A DNA stretch of 64,000 nt from Brachybacterium sp. SGAir0954 (GTDB taxonomy: Bacteria; Actinomycetota; Actinomycetes; Actinomycetales; Dermabacteraceae): positions 2,790,001 to 2,854,000 of the forward strand of contig NZ_CP027295.1 in the NCBI RefSeq assembly GCF_005490785.1, read 5' to 3'. Below the pieces are notes generated by a model, which had not been told where the DNA came from, did not search any database, and saw only the letters and a program-made list of their open reading frames with translations. Positions 50,397 to 59,525 of the stretch are shown piece after piece; positions within the stretch are counted from its first letter, which is position 1, and each line of letters begins with the position of its first letter. The translations under genes and the position numbers were made by a program.

Positions 50397-50420
50397 TGCA
50401 AGATCTTGCGTATTCTTGCA
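50397..50420. promoter_or_regulatory. Candidate LacI operator cluster
   Basis: The perfect palindrome GCAAGATCTTGC (50398-50409) is followed by a third half-site TTCTTGCA (50413-50420) that overlaps the -35 of the sugar operon. Spacing and position suit repression in both directions. Confidence 0.65.
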
Positions 50421-50445
50421 CATCCTCCATCCGTGGATCTACAGT
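50416..50445 (+). promoter_or_regulatory. Promoter of the maltodextrin operon (TTGCAC / TACAGT)
   Basis: TTGCAC (50416-50421), 18 bases, TACAGT (50440-50445). Predicted start near 50452, leaving a ~50-base leader with an AAGGAG ribosome site before the binding-protein gene. Confidence 0.65.
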
Positions 50446-50504
50446 GCTCACATCATTCACCGGCCCAAGGGTGGTCCGGGATGACACGATTCGAAGGAGA
50501 AGAC

Positions 50505-51800
50505 GTGCTGATCCGTCGCAAGAACTTCCTGGCCCTCAGCGGTGCCGCCACCGCCACTGCCCTGCTCGCCGCCTGCGGCGGTGGCTCCTCCGACGACGCG
50601 GGCACCACCGGTGGCGCCTCCGACGCCGGCGGGGCCTCGGGCGCCTCCGACGCGGGCGGCGCCGTCACCCGCGCCGACGCCGACCTCGTCATCTGGACCG
50701 ACGAGGAGAAGGCCGTCTCCCTCGAGGAGCCGGCCAAGGCGTGGGGCGAGGCCAACGGCCTCACCGTCGCGGTGCAGACCGTCGCCGAGGACCTCCAGCC
50801 CAACTTCATCACCGCCAACCAGGCCGGCAACGGCCCGGACATGATCGTCGCGGCCCACGACTGGATCGGGAACTTGGTCCAGAACAGCTCCATCCAGCCC
50901 GTGCAGCTCCCGGCCGCCGCGACCGAGGCCATCGCCCCGATCGGCCTCGAGGCCGTGACCTACGACGGTCAGACCTACGGCGCCCCCTACGCGGTCGAGA
51001 CCCTCGTGCTCTTCGCGAACAAGGCCCTCACCGACGTCCCCGAGCCGAAGACGGTCGAGGAGCTCGTCGAGGCCGCGAAGGCCGGCGGCGCCGAGAACGT
51101 CCTCGCGCTCCCGGTCGGCGAGCAGGGCGACGCCTACCACATGGAGCCCTTCTACACCTCGGCCGGCGGCTACCTCTTCGGCAAGGACGGCGAGGGCAAC
51201 TTCGACCCGTCCGACGTCGGCGTCGGCAAGGAGGGCTCGATCACGGCCGCCGAGAAGATCGGCGAGCTCGGCAAGGACGGCGTGCTGAAGACCTCGATCT
51301 CTGGCGACAACGCGATCTCCCTGTTCACCGACGGGAAGGCCGCCTACCTGGTCTCGGGCCCGTGGGCGCTCGAGGACATCCGCACCGCGAAGATCGACTT
51401 CGCCATGAGCGCCGTCCCCGGCTTCGAGGGCATGGACCCCGCGGTGCCCTTCGCGGGCGTCAACGCCTTCTACGTCGCGACCAACGGCAAGAACCCCGCC
51501 TTCGCGCAGCAGTTCGCGACCGCGGTCGCCTCCTCCGCGGACATCGCCGAGCAGATGTTCCCGAAGAACGAGCTGCCCCCGATCAACCTCGAGCTGCAGG
51601 AGAAGCTCTCCGGCGACTACCCCGAGATCGTCAAGATCGCGGAGCTCGCCGGCAGCGCCGAGCCGATGCCCGCGATCCCCGAGATGGCCGCCATCTGGGG
51701 CCCGCTCGGCCAGGCCGACGCCAACATCGTCGGCGGCGCCGACCCGGAGTCGACCATGACCTCCGCGGGCGAGGAGATCACCAAGCAGATCGGCGGCTGA
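50505..51800 (+). CDS. Maltose/maltodextrin-type ABC substrate-binding lipoprotein
   Basis: 431 residues. Lipoprotein signal with lipobox LLAAC and lipidated Cys24, then a Gly/Ser/Ala linker and a MalE-like domain (DLVIWTDEEKAVSLEE, GNGPDMIVAAHDWIGNL, YGAPYAVETLVLFANKAL, FAGVNAFYVATN). It delivers oligosaccharide to the permeases encoded next. GTG 50505 has AAGGAG at ideal spacing. An RRK pair precedes the hydrophobic core, but the spacing does not fit a strict Tat motif. A hairpin follows the gene. Confidence 0.94.
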   Translation: MLIRRKNFLALSGAATATALLAACGGGSSDDAGTTGGASDAGGASGASDAGGAVTRADADLVIWTDEEKAVSLEEPAKAWGEANGLTVAVQTVAEDLQPNFITANQAGNGPDMIVAAHDWIGNLVQNSSIQPVQLPAAATEAIAPIGLEAVTYDGQTYGAPYAVETLVLFANKALTDVPEPKTVEELVEAAKAGGAENVLALPVGEQGDAYHMEPFYTSAGGYLFGKDGEGNFDPSDVGVGKEGSITAAEKIGELGKDGVLKTSISGDNAISLFTDGKAAYLVSGPWALEDIRTAKIDFAMSAVPGFEGMDPAVPFAGVNAFYVATNGKNPAFAQQFATAVASSADIAEQMFPKNELPPINLELQEKLSGDYPEIVKIAELAGSAEPMPAIPEMAAIWGPLGQADANIVGGADPESTMTSAGEEITKQIGG

Positions 51801-51818
51801 CCGCCCCCAGGTGACCCC

Positions 51819-51854
51819 GAGCGGGGTGCGCCGCGATCGCGCCGCACCCCGCTC
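51819..51854 (+). terminator. Intercistronic hairpin after the binding-protein gene
   Basis: 12-bp stem plus an inner CGCGATCGCG palindrome. In ABC operons such hairpins protect the binding-protein mRNA or attenuate transcription into the permease genes. Confidence 0.65.
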
Positions 51855-51897
51855 CCCCTCCGCCGGCCCTCCGCCGTGACCGAAAGGCAACGCCGCC

Positions 51898-53484
51898 ATG
51901 TCCTCCGCCCAGGCGCCCGCGCACCGCGAGCGCACCACGACCATCCCCGCCGTGATCGCCCGCGTGGTGCTGCTCGGCGCCGTCCTCGCGGTGGTCGCCT
52001 TCACCGTCCCGATCGCCGTCGCCCAGAAGCAGTGGATGTGGCTCGTGGTCATGCTGCTCGCCGCGGTCGCGATCTTCGTCGTCTACTCGACCAAGCGCTT
52101 CATCCCGGGGAAGTACCTCCTGCCGGGCACGCTGTTCCTCGCCGTCTTCCTCATCACGCCGATCGTCCTCACGATCGGCTACTCGTTCACGAACTTCGGC
52201 GACGGCACCCGCGGCACGAAGGAGCAGGCGATCGAGCAGATCGTCGCGAACTCCGTGCAGCAGACGGACGACTCGACCTGGTACAACATGTCGGTCGCGG
52301 TCGAGCCGGGCGGCGACCCCGCGGCCGGTCCCTTCACGCTCCTGCTCGTGGACCCCGCGAGCGGCGAGGTGCTCGCGGGCGACGCCGAGACCTCCCTCGA
52401 GCCGGTCCCCGCCTCCGACGTCACCGTCACCTCGGGCTTCGTCACCGCCGCGAAGGACTACGAGGTGCTCGACGCCCGCCAGGTCAACACGGCCTACAAG
52501 GCGCTGCAGGAGCTCGCGGTCCCCGTCGACGACACCTCCGCGGTGCGCGTCCAGGGCGCGAACCAGGCCTTCGTCGGCACCACCGCCCTCTCCTACGACG
52601 AGGCGAGCGACACCATCACGAACGCGGCCACCGGCGAGACCTACACGGTCGGCAAGGTCGGCGACTCCGAGTACTTCGTGGGCGCGGACGGCAAGCGGGC
52701 GTTCAGCCAGTCCTGGCTGCAGGGCGTGGGCGGCGAGAACTACCTGCGCCTGTTCACCAACGGCGCGATCGCCAAGCAGTTCGGCGCCGCCTTCGTGTGG
52801 ACCCTCGTCTTCGCGCTCGGCTCGGTGCTGCTGACCTTCGTGGTCGGCTTCGCCCTCGCGCTCGTGCTCAACGACGAGCGGATGAAGGGCCGGCGCCTGT
52901 ACCGCTCCGTGCTGCTGCTGCCCTACGCCGTGCCCGGCTTCATCTCGCTGCTGGTCTGGTCGAGCTTCTACAACAAGGACTTCGGCCTCATCAACGAGAC
53001 CCTGGGCCTCTCGCTGAACTGGATGGGCGACCCGACCCTCGCCAAGGCGGCCGTGCTGCTGACGAACCTCTGGATGGGCTTCCCGTACATGTTCATCGTC
53101 TCGACGGGTGCGCTGCAGGCGATCCCGAACGACGTCATGGAGGCCGCGCGGATGGACGGCGCGAACCGCCTCCAGACCACCGTCAAGGTCGTCACGCCGC
53201 TGCTGCTGGTCGCGGTCTCCCCGCTGCTCGTGGCGAGCTTCGCCTTCAACTTCAACAACTTCAACGCGATCCAGCTGCTCACCGAGGGCGGACCGTTCCT
53301 CCCCGGCGAGTACACGCGCGGCGGCACGGACATCCTCATCTCGATGATCTACCGCATCGCCTTCGGCGGCTCGGGGGCCGACTTCGGCTTCGCCTCCGCC
53401 GTCTCCGTCGCCCTGTTCGCCCTCACCGGCATCCTCGCGGCGATCCAGTTCCGGTTCACGAACGTCCTCGAAGACGTCAACTGA
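51898..53484 (+). CDS. Sugar ABC transporter permease, MalF-like with large extracytoplasmic loop
   Basis: 528 residues, close to E. coli MalF in size. Two N-terminal helices and a third at about 78-98, then a ~190-residue extracytoplasmic domain (about 100-290, Thr/Val/Asp-rich) equivalent in position to the MalF P2 loop, then five helices with the EAA motif EAARMDGANRLQTTVKVVTPLL. It forms the membrane channel with the MalG-like partner. ATG 51898 is preceded by GAAAGGC. The large loop suggests tight contact with the binding protein. Confidence 0.95.
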   Translation: MSSAQAPAHRERTTTIPAVIARVVLLGAVLAVVAFTVPIAVAQKQWMWLVVMLLAAVAIFVVYSTKRFIPGKYLLPGTLFLAVFLITPIVLTIGYSFTNFGDGTRGTKEQAIEQIVANSVQQTDDSTWYNMSVAVEPGGDPAAGPFTLLLVDPASGEVLAGDAETSLEPVPASDVTVTSGFVTAAKDYEVLDARQVNTAYKALQELAVPVDDTSAVRVQGANQAFVGTTALSYDEASDTITNAATGETYTVGKVGDSEYFVGADGKRAFSQSWLQGVGGENYLRLFTNGAIAKQFGAAFVWTLVFALGSVLLTFVVGFALALVLNDERMKGRRLYRSVLLLPYAVPGFISLLVWSSFYNKDFGLINETLGLSLNWMGDPTLAKAAVLLTNLWMGFPYMFIVSTGALQAIPNDVMEAARMDGANRLQTTVKVVTPLLLVAVSPLLVASFAFNFNNFNAIQLLTEGGPFLPGEYTRGGTDILISMIYRIAFGGSGADFGFASAVSVALFALTGILAAIQFRFTNVLEDVN

Positions 53485-53496
53485 GAGGCGGCCACC

Positions 53497-54390
53497 ATGA
53501 GCACTCCCCCCACCTCCGTCACCCAGCAGCGACGTCTCCCGTTCGGCCGCTGGTTCGCCGAGATCGGCTGGCGCCACGTCGTCGGCATCCTCGCCGTCCT
53601 CTTCGCGATCTTCCCGATCCTCTTCGTGGTCTCCGCCTCTCTCAACCCGCTCGGCACGGTCTCCTCGACCGGGATCATCCCGAAGTCCTTCAGCCTCGTG
53701 CACTACCGCGAGCTCATCTCCGGCGCGCGCGGGCCCTTCCTCACCTGGTACCTCAACACGATCATCGTGTGCGTCGTCGTCGCCGTGGTGCAGGTGTTCC
53801 TCTCGACCCTCGCCGCCTACGCGTTCAGCCGCTTCCGCTTCGCGGGCCGCCGGATCGGCCTGCTCTCGCTGCTGCTGATCATGATGTTCCCGTCGGTGCT
53901 CGCGATGATCGCCGTGTACACGATGATCTCGGGCCTCGGCCAGATCTTCCCGGGCCTCGGCCTGAACTCGCTGCCCGGCTACATCGTGGTCCTGCTCGGC
54001 GGGTCCCTGGGCCAGGTGTGGCTCATCAAGGGCTTCTTCGACACCGTGCCGAGGGAGCTCGACGAGGCCGCGATCATCGACGGCGCGAGCCACTGGCAGG
54101 TCTTCTCCCGGATCCTGCTGCCCACGCTCACGCCGATCCTCGCCACGACCGTGCTGCTCGCCCTCGTGGGCGTGCTCAGCGAGTTCCTGCTGGGCTCGAT
54201 CTTCCTCACGGCGAACGACAAGAAGACCCTCGCGGTGGGCCTGTACGGCCTGCTCTCGGGTGACCGCTCGAACAACCTCGGCGTCTTCGCCGCGGGCTCC
54301 GTGATGATCATGATCCCGGTGATCGTGCTGTACCAGTTCCTCCAGCGCTACATCGTCGGCGGCTCGACCGCCGGCGCCGTGAAGGGCTGA
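53497..54390 (+). CDS. Sugar ABC transporter permease, MalG-like
   Basis: 297 residues, six membrane helices, EAA loop DEAAIIDGASHWQVFSRILL. Partner of the MalF-like protein; 12 bases separate the genes, with GAGAGGCGG serving as ribosome site. No ATP-binding subunit follows, so the ATPase must come from elsewhere, as with the shared MsiK of other actinobacteria. Confidence 0.95.
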   Translation: MSTPPTSVTQQRRLPFGRWFAEIGWRHVVGILAVLFAIFPILFVVSASLNPLGTVSSTGIIPKSFSLVHYRELISGARGPFLTWYLNTIIVCVVVAVVQVFLSTLAAYAFSRFRFAGRRIGLLSLLLIMMFPSVLAMIAVYTMISGLGQIFPGLGLNSLPGYIVVLLGGSLGQVWLIKGFFDTVPRELDEAAIIDGASHWQVFSRILLPTLTPILATTVLLALVGVLSEFLLGSIFLTANDKKTLAVGLYGLLSGDRSNNLGVFAAGSVMIMIPVIVLYQFLQRYIVGGSTAGAVKG

Positions 54391-54395
54391 TCCCC

Positions 54396-56372
54396 GTGAC
54401 CGATCTCCTCGTCGGCCCTCCCGGCCTCCCGCCCGTCGACGACTCCGGCGTGCCGCTCGCGGAGCAGCCGCACCACGACGGCGGCCCCCGCCACGTGCGG
54501 CACGAGGGCGCGCTGCGCCTCGGCGACCACGCCGTCCTGCGCGTGTGGGTGCCCGCCGCGTACCCGGTGCGCGCCGTCGCGCTGCGGGCCATGGTCGACG
54601 GGGAGATCCTCACCGCCACGCTCGAGGAGGAGCCCGCCTCCCCCGGCGAGCGCGGCCGCTGGTTCACGACGACCCTCGTCGCCGCGAACCCCGTGGTGGG
54701 CTACCGCTTCTGCGTGCTCGCCGATCCCGGCGCGGTCACCGCCTCCGGTGCCCCCGTGCCCGCCTACGCCTGGCTCACCGCCGCGGGCCTCGTCCCCTGG
54801 GACGTGGCCGACGCGACCGACTTCCGCCTCGTGGCCCACGACCCGGCGCCGGAGTGGGTCGACGACGCGGTCGTCTACCAGGTCTTCCCGGACCGCTTCT
54901 CCCGCAGCGCCCGCGTGCCCGTCGATGCCGAGGGCCGCCCCGCCCCCGCGGAGCTGCCCGACTGGGCGGTGCCCATGGCCTGGGACGAGGAGCCCGCCGT
55001 GCGCGGCGATCTCACGGGCCGCCAGTACTACGGCGGCGATCTCGACGGGGTCATCGACCGGCTCGACCACATCGCCTCCCTCGGCGCGGACACGCTCTAC
55101 CTCACGCCCGTCTTCCCCGCCGGCTCCGTGCACCGCTACGACGCCTCGACCTTCGACCGCGTGGACCCGCTGCTGGGCGGCGACGAGGCCCTCGCCCGGC
55201 TCTCCGCGGCGCTGCACGAGCGCGGCATGCGCCTGCTGCTGGACCTCACCACGAACCACACGGGCGCGACCCACGAGTGGTTCCGCGCCGCCCAGGCGGA
55301 CCCTGCCTCCGAGGAGGCCGGCTTCTACCTCTTCACCGATCACCCGGACGGCTACGTCAGCTGGCTCGACGTCGCCTCGCTGCCCAAGCTCGACCTGCGC
55401 TCCGACGCGCTCCGGGACCGCCTCACCCGCGGCCCCGGCTCGGTGGTGGGCCGCTACCTCGACTCGCCGATCGAGGCCGACGGTTGGCGCATCGACGTCG
55501 CCAACATGACCGGGCGCCACCGCGACGTGGACGTGACCCACGAGGTGGCGCGGGAGATCCGCGGCACCCTGCGGGAGGCGCAGGAGCGCACCGGCCGGGA
55601 GACCTGGCTGATCGCCGAGCACGGCCACGACGCGTCGGGGGACCTCGCCGGTGACGGCTGGCACGGCACCATGAACTACGCGGGCTTCACCCGCCCGCTC
55701 TGGGCCTGGCTCGCCGATCCCGGCTCGAGCCTGAACTGGCTCGGGCTGCCGATGACGCTCCCCTCCCTGCCGGGCACCGCCGTGCGCCGCACCCTTGCCG
55801 GCTACGGCGCCCACCTCCCCTGGCCCTCCCGCCTGCACTCCCAGAACCAGCTCTCCAGCCACGACACCCCGCGCACCCGCTCGGTGGTCGGGACGCGGGA
55901 GCGGCAGCTCGTCGCCGTCGCCGCCCTCGCGACCCTCCCCGGCGTGCCGACCCTCTTCGCCGGCGACGAGATCGGCGCCGAGGGCCTCACCGGGGAGCAC
56001 TCCCGCACCCCGATGCCCTGGGACGCGATCGCCGCCGAGGACGTGACGGCCGTGGACACCGCAGTGCTCGCCGCGACCCGCGCGCTGCTGGGCCTGCGCC
56101 GCGAGGAGGTCGCGCTGCGCCGCGGCGGCCTTCGCTGGCTCCATGCCGGGGCCGACTCCCTCACCTTCGTGCGCACCCACCCGGACAGCGACGTGCTCGT
56201 GCACCTCGCGCGCGACGCCCATCCGCCGGTCCTGCTGGACCCGCAGGGACCCGGCCCGGCCGGGGCCCCCGCCGTGCGGGCGGTCGTCGGCGCGGTCACG
56301 GCCGAGGTCGACGGGCCCGTGCTCCGCCTCGCGGCCACGGGCCCCGGCGCGGTCGTGATCGCCCTGTCCTGA
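54396..56372 (+). CDS. GH13 alpha-amylase-family hydrolase (maltodextrin glucosidase / neopullulanase-like)
   Basis: 658 residues: N-terminal beta-sandwich (~120 residues, CBM34-like position), then the barrel from DDAVVYQVFPDRF. Catalytic residues: nucleophile Asp367 (GWRIDVAN), acid/base Glu408 (LIAEHG) and Asp490 (SSHDTPR). No signal peptide, so it acts on imported maltodextrin in the cytoplasm. GTG 54396 starts 5 bases after the permease stop, clearly in the same operon. The exact linkage (alpha-1,4, alpha-1,6 or cyclodextrin) is open. Confidence 0.93.
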   Translation: MTDLLVGPPGLPPVDDSGVPLAEQPHHDGGPRHVRHEGALRLGDHAVLRVWVPAAYPVRAVALRAMVDGEILTATLEEEPASPGERGRWFTTTLVAANPVVGYRFCVLADPGAVTASGAPVPAYAWLTAAGLVPWDVADATDFRLVAHDPAPEWVDDAVVYQVFPDRFSRSARVPVDAEGRPAPAELPDWAVPMAWDEEPAVRGDLTGRQYYGGDLDGVIDRLDHIASLGADTLYLTPVFPAGSVHRYDASTFDRVDPLLGGDEALARLSAALHERGMRLLLDLTTNHTGATHEWFRAAQADPASEEAGFYLFTDHPDGYVSWLDVASLPKLDLRSDALRDRLTRGPGSVVGRYLDSPIEADGWRIDVANMTGRHRDVDVTHEVAREIRGTLREAQERTGRETWLIAEHGHDASGDLAGDGWHGTMNYAGFTRPLWAWLADPGSSLNWLGLPMTLPSLPGTAVRRTLAGYGAHLPWPSRLHSQNQLSSHDTPRTRSVVGTRERQLVAVAALATLPGVPTLFAGDEIGAEGLTGEHSRTPMPWDAIAAEDVTAVDTAVLAATRALLGLRREEVALRRGGLRWLHAGADSLTFVRTHPDSDVLVHLARDAHPPVLLDPQGPGPAGAPAVRAVVGAVTAEVDGPVLRLAATGPGAVVIALS

Positions 56373-56472
56373 GCGGCGTCCTCGCCGCTCCCGCACCGAA
56401 CACCCGCCCCGCGGTCCCGATACACCTGAGAACCTGTCCCGAGCCTCGGGCACCACCACCGGAAGGACCCCC

Positions 56473-58167
56473 ATGACCCTCGCCCCCGCGCCCCTCGAGC
56501 AGTCCGCATCGTCCGAGCAGGCCGCCCGTGCCGAATGGTGGCGCGACGCCGTCGTCTACCAGGTGTACCCCCGCTCCTTCGCCGACAGCGACGGCGACGG
56601 CATGGGCGACCTCCCCGGCGTGACCGCCCGCCTGCCCTACCTCCGCGATCTCGGGGTCGACGCCCTCTGGCTGTCCCCCTTCTACACCTCGCCCCAGAAC
56701 GACGCCGGCTACGACGTCGCCGACTACACGGACGTCGACCCCCGGTTCGGCACCCTCGCCGACGCCGACACCCTGATCGGGCAGGCGCACGCCCTGGGCC
56801 TCAAGGTGATCGTGGACCTCGTCCCGAACCACTCCTCGAGCGACCACGTGCTCTTCCAGCAGGCGCTCGCCGCCGCCCCCGGCTCCCCCGAGCGGGACAT
56901 GTACGTGTTCCGCGAGGGTCGCGGCGAGCACGGCGAGCTGCCCCCGAACAACTGGACCTCGATCTTCCACGGCCCCGCCTGGACCCGCGTCACGGAGGCC
57001 GACGGCACCCCCGGCCAGTGGTACCTGCACATCTTCGACACCACCCAGCCGGACTGGAACTGGGAGAACCCCGCCGTCCACGAGATGTTCCAGGGCGTGC
57101 TGCGCTTCTGGCTCGACCGCGGGGCCGACGGCTTCCGGGTCGACGTCGCGCACGGCATGGTCAAGCCCGAGGGTCTGCCGGACGCGACCGTCAACGCCGA
57201 GGGGCTCATCGACATCCCCGAGGGCGAGGTGCCCGTCTACTTCGACAACGACGGCGTGCTGGACATCTACCGCGAGTGGCGCCCGATCGTCGACTCCTAC
57301 GAGGGCGACCGCATGATGGTGCTCGAGGCCTGGATCCCCGAGCACCGCCTGCCGCTCTACATCGGCAGGGAGGAGGCTCACCAGTCCTTCAACTTCGGCT
57401 TCCTCCAGGCCCGCTGGGGCGTGGAGACGATGCGCGCCGCGATCGAGAAGCCGCTCGCCCTCGCCGACGCCGTCGACGCCCCCACCACCTGGGTGCTCTC
57501 CAACCACGACGTCATCCGCCACGCCTCCCGCTACGGCTTCGCCCCCGACCACGCCTTCGGCGAGGGCCTCGCGCGCGACGAGGTGCCCGATGCCGCGCTG
57601 GGCCTCGCCCGCGCCCGCGCCGCGACCCTGCTCATGCTCGCCCTGCCGGGCGCCGCCTACCTGTACCAGGGCGAGGAGCTGGGCCTGCCGGAGGTGCGCG
57701 ACATCCCCGACGAGCTGCGCGAGGACCCCTCCCACCACCGCGCGGGCGTCCCCGGCCGCGACGGCTGCCGCGTGCCGCTCCCCTGGGAGCAGCACGCGCC
57801 CGCCTTCGGCTTCTCCGCGACCGGCGAGTCCTGGCTCCCCCAGCCCGCCGAGTTCGGCCCGCTCGCCGCGGACGCCCAGTCCGGCCGCGAGGGATCGACG
57901 CTCGAGATGTACCGCCGCGCTCTCGCGCTGCGCTCGGAGCTCGGCCTGGGCCGGCCCGGGGAGGGCGTCGCCTTCCTCGAGGGCCTGCCCGCCGGGGTGC
58001 TCGGCGTGCGCCGCGGCGAGGTGACGGTGCTCGTGAACACCTCGGAGGAGACCGTCGCCCTGCCCTCCGCGCTCGCGGGCGCCGAGGTGCTCGTCGGCTC
58101 CGGGGAGCGCCCGGCCCCCGCCGGCGAGCTCCCCGCGGACACCGCCGTCTGGCTGCGCACGGCCTGA
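56473..58167 (+). CDS. GH13 alpha-glucosidase
   Basis: 564 residues, exo-acting alpha-glucosidase (GH13 subfamily 23/30 style). Barrel starts DAVVYQVYPRSFADSDGDGMGDL; nucleophile Asp224 (GFRVDVAHG), acid/base Glu285 (VLEAWIPE), stabiliser Asp346 (LSNHDVIRH). It should release glucose from maltose and short maltodextrins in the cytoplasm, finishing the pathway begun by the transporter and the other GH13 enzyme. ATG 56473 has GGAAGGACC; a 100-base gap with small hairpins separates it from the previous gene, so it may also have a weak promoter. Confidence 0.95.
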   Translation: MTLAPAPLEQSASSEQAARAEWWRDAVVYQVYPRSFADSDGDGMGDLPGVTARLPYLRDLGVDALWLSPFYTSPQNDAGYDVADYTDVDPRFGTLADADTLIGQAHALGLKVIVDLVPNHSSSDHVLFQQALAAAPGSPERDMYVFREGRGEHGELPPNNWTSIFHGPAWTRVTEADGTPGQWYLHIFDTTQPDWNWENPAVHEMFQGVLRFWLDRGADGFRVDVAHGMVKPEGLPDATVNAEGLIDIPEGEVPVYFDNDGVLDIYREWRPIVDSYEGDRMMVLEAWIPEHRLPLYIGREEAHQSFNFGFLQARWGVETMRAAIEKPLALADAVDAPTTWVLSNHDVIRHASRYGFAPDHAFGEGLARDEVPDAALGLARARAATLLMLALPGAAYLYQGEELGLPEVRDIPDELREDPSHHRAGVPGRDGCRVPLPWEQHAPAFGFSATGESWLPQPAEFGPLAADAQSGREGSTLEMYRRALALRSELGLGRPGEGVAFLEGLPAGVLGVRRGEVTVLVNTSEETVALPSALAGAEVLVGSGERPAPAGELPADTAVWLRTA

Positions 58168-58234
58168 CACCCGCTCCCGGCGTGACCTGGGCCGCGCAGC
58201 CGTGTGGCTGCGCGGCCCGGGCCCGAGCCCTCGT

Positions 58235-58240
58235 TAGGAT
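58235..58240 (+). promoter_or_regulatory. -10 box TAGGAT of the ATP-grasp pair (leaderless)
   Basis: TAGGAT with 7 bases to the ATG at 58248. Confidence 0.6.
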
Positions 58241-58247
58241 CGCCCCT

Positions 58248-59507
58248 ATGCGCACGCCCTCCACGCCGACCGATCCCGGCTTCGACGTCGTCGTCCTCGG
58301 GGCGGGACTGAACTCCCTGAACCTGACGATCGCCTTCCACCAGCAGTACGGGATGCGATGCACCACCGTGGTGCGGATCCCCGTGGAGATGAACGCCCGC
58401 ACCGTCTCCACCGACCTCGTCGAGCTCGGCGCCGACGCGACCGACGAGGACATGCGCGACGCACTCCTCGACCTCGCCGCCCAGCGCCCCGAGGGACGGC
58501 CCGCCCTGCTGCTGACGAACGCCGACTCGCTGATCGCCTTCATCAACCGCTTCCGCGCCGACCTCGAGCCGCACTACCTGCTCGCCCAGGTGCCCGCGGA
58601 GCTCCTCGAGCGCCTCGCCGACAAGGCGGAGTTCGCCGAGCTGTGCGAGGAGCTCGGCATCGGCACGGTCCCCACCGTCGTCGTCGACTTCTCCCGCCAG
58701 GAGGAGGAGGGCTGGAACGGCACCGCGGAGCTGCCCTGGTCCTACCCGGTCGTCGGCAAGGCCGCGAACACGGCGGAGTACCACGACGTGCACTTCCCCG
58801 GGAAGCGCAAGGTGTTCTTCCTCGAGTCCGCCGCGCAGCAGCAGGAGCTCATCGCGGACCTCCGCGCCGCCGGCTTCACGGGGCGCTTCCTGTTCCAGGA
58901 GCTGATCCCCGGGGACGACACCGCCGAGCGCTCGATCACCGCCTACCGCAGCAGCCGTGGGAAGGTCACCCTGCTGTGCGCCGCGCAGGTGCTGCTGGGC
59001 GAGCACACCCCGGAAGCGCTGGGCCGCCCGGCCGCGATGGTCACCGGCGACTTCCCGACTCTCACCGACGCCGCCGCCCGCTTCCTCGACGCGGTGGACT
59101 ACGTGGGCTTCGCGAACTTCGACGTGAAGGTCGACCCCCGCACCGGCCGCGAGTGCTTCTTCGAGATCAACCCGCGGATCGGCCGCAACAACTACTACGT
59201 CACCGCGACCGGCGAGTCCGTCGCCCGGCACGTCGTCGAGGACCGCGTCCACGGGCGGGACATCACGCCCGTGCGGGTGACGGAGCCCGTGCTCTACTCG
59301 ATCCTCCCGGTGCCTCTCGTACTGCGCTACCTGCGCGACCCGGTGCTCCGATCGCGCGTGAGGCGCCTGGCCCGCACGCGCCTGGCGAACCCCTTCCGCT
59401 ACGGCCCCGAGGGCCTGTGGATGCGCGCCTACGCGACCGTCTCCGGGCTGAACTTCGTGCGCAAGTACCGCGCCGTCTACCCGCGGCCCACCGACTCCGG
59501 CTTCTGA
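58248..59507 (+). CDS. ATP-grasp carboxylate-amine ligase, first of tandem pair
   Basis: 419 residues, no signal peptide. N-terminal nucleotide-type fold (VVVLGAGLNSLNLTIAFHQQYG), LLTNADSLIAFI, then the ATP-grasp lid and core: YPVVGKAANTAEYHDVHFPG, RFLFQELIPGDDTAE, and the metal-binding block GFANFDVKVDPRTG...FFEINPRIGRNNYY. This layout matches the D-aspartate-ligase (Aslfm-like) group that activates a carboxylate and joins it to an amine on the peptidoglycan precursor. It is paralogous to the next gene along its whole length. I infer peptidoglycan bridge synthesis, but the substrates are not proven by sequence. Confidence 0.85.
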   Translation: MRTPSTPTDPGFDVVVLGAGLNSLNLTIAFHQQYGMRCTTVVRIPVEMNARTVSTDLVELGADATDEDMRDALLDLAAQRPEGRPALLLTNADSLIAFINRFRADLEPHYLLAQVPAELLERLADKAEFAELCEELGIGTVPTVVVDFSRQEEEGWNGTAELPWSYPVVGKAANTAEYHDVHFPGKRKVFFLESAAQQQELIADLRAAGFTGRFLFQELIPGDDTAERSITAYRSSRGKVTLLCAAQVLLGEHTPEALGRPAAMVTGDFPTLTDAAARFLDAVDYVGFANFDVKVDPRTGRECFFEINPRIGRNNYYVTATGESVARHVVEDRVHGRDITPVRVTEPVLYSILPVPLVLRYLRDPVLRSRVRRLARTRLANPFRYGPEGLWMRAYATVSGLNFVRKYRAVYPRPTDSGF

Positions 59508-59525
59508 GCAAAGGACCTCTCCCCC

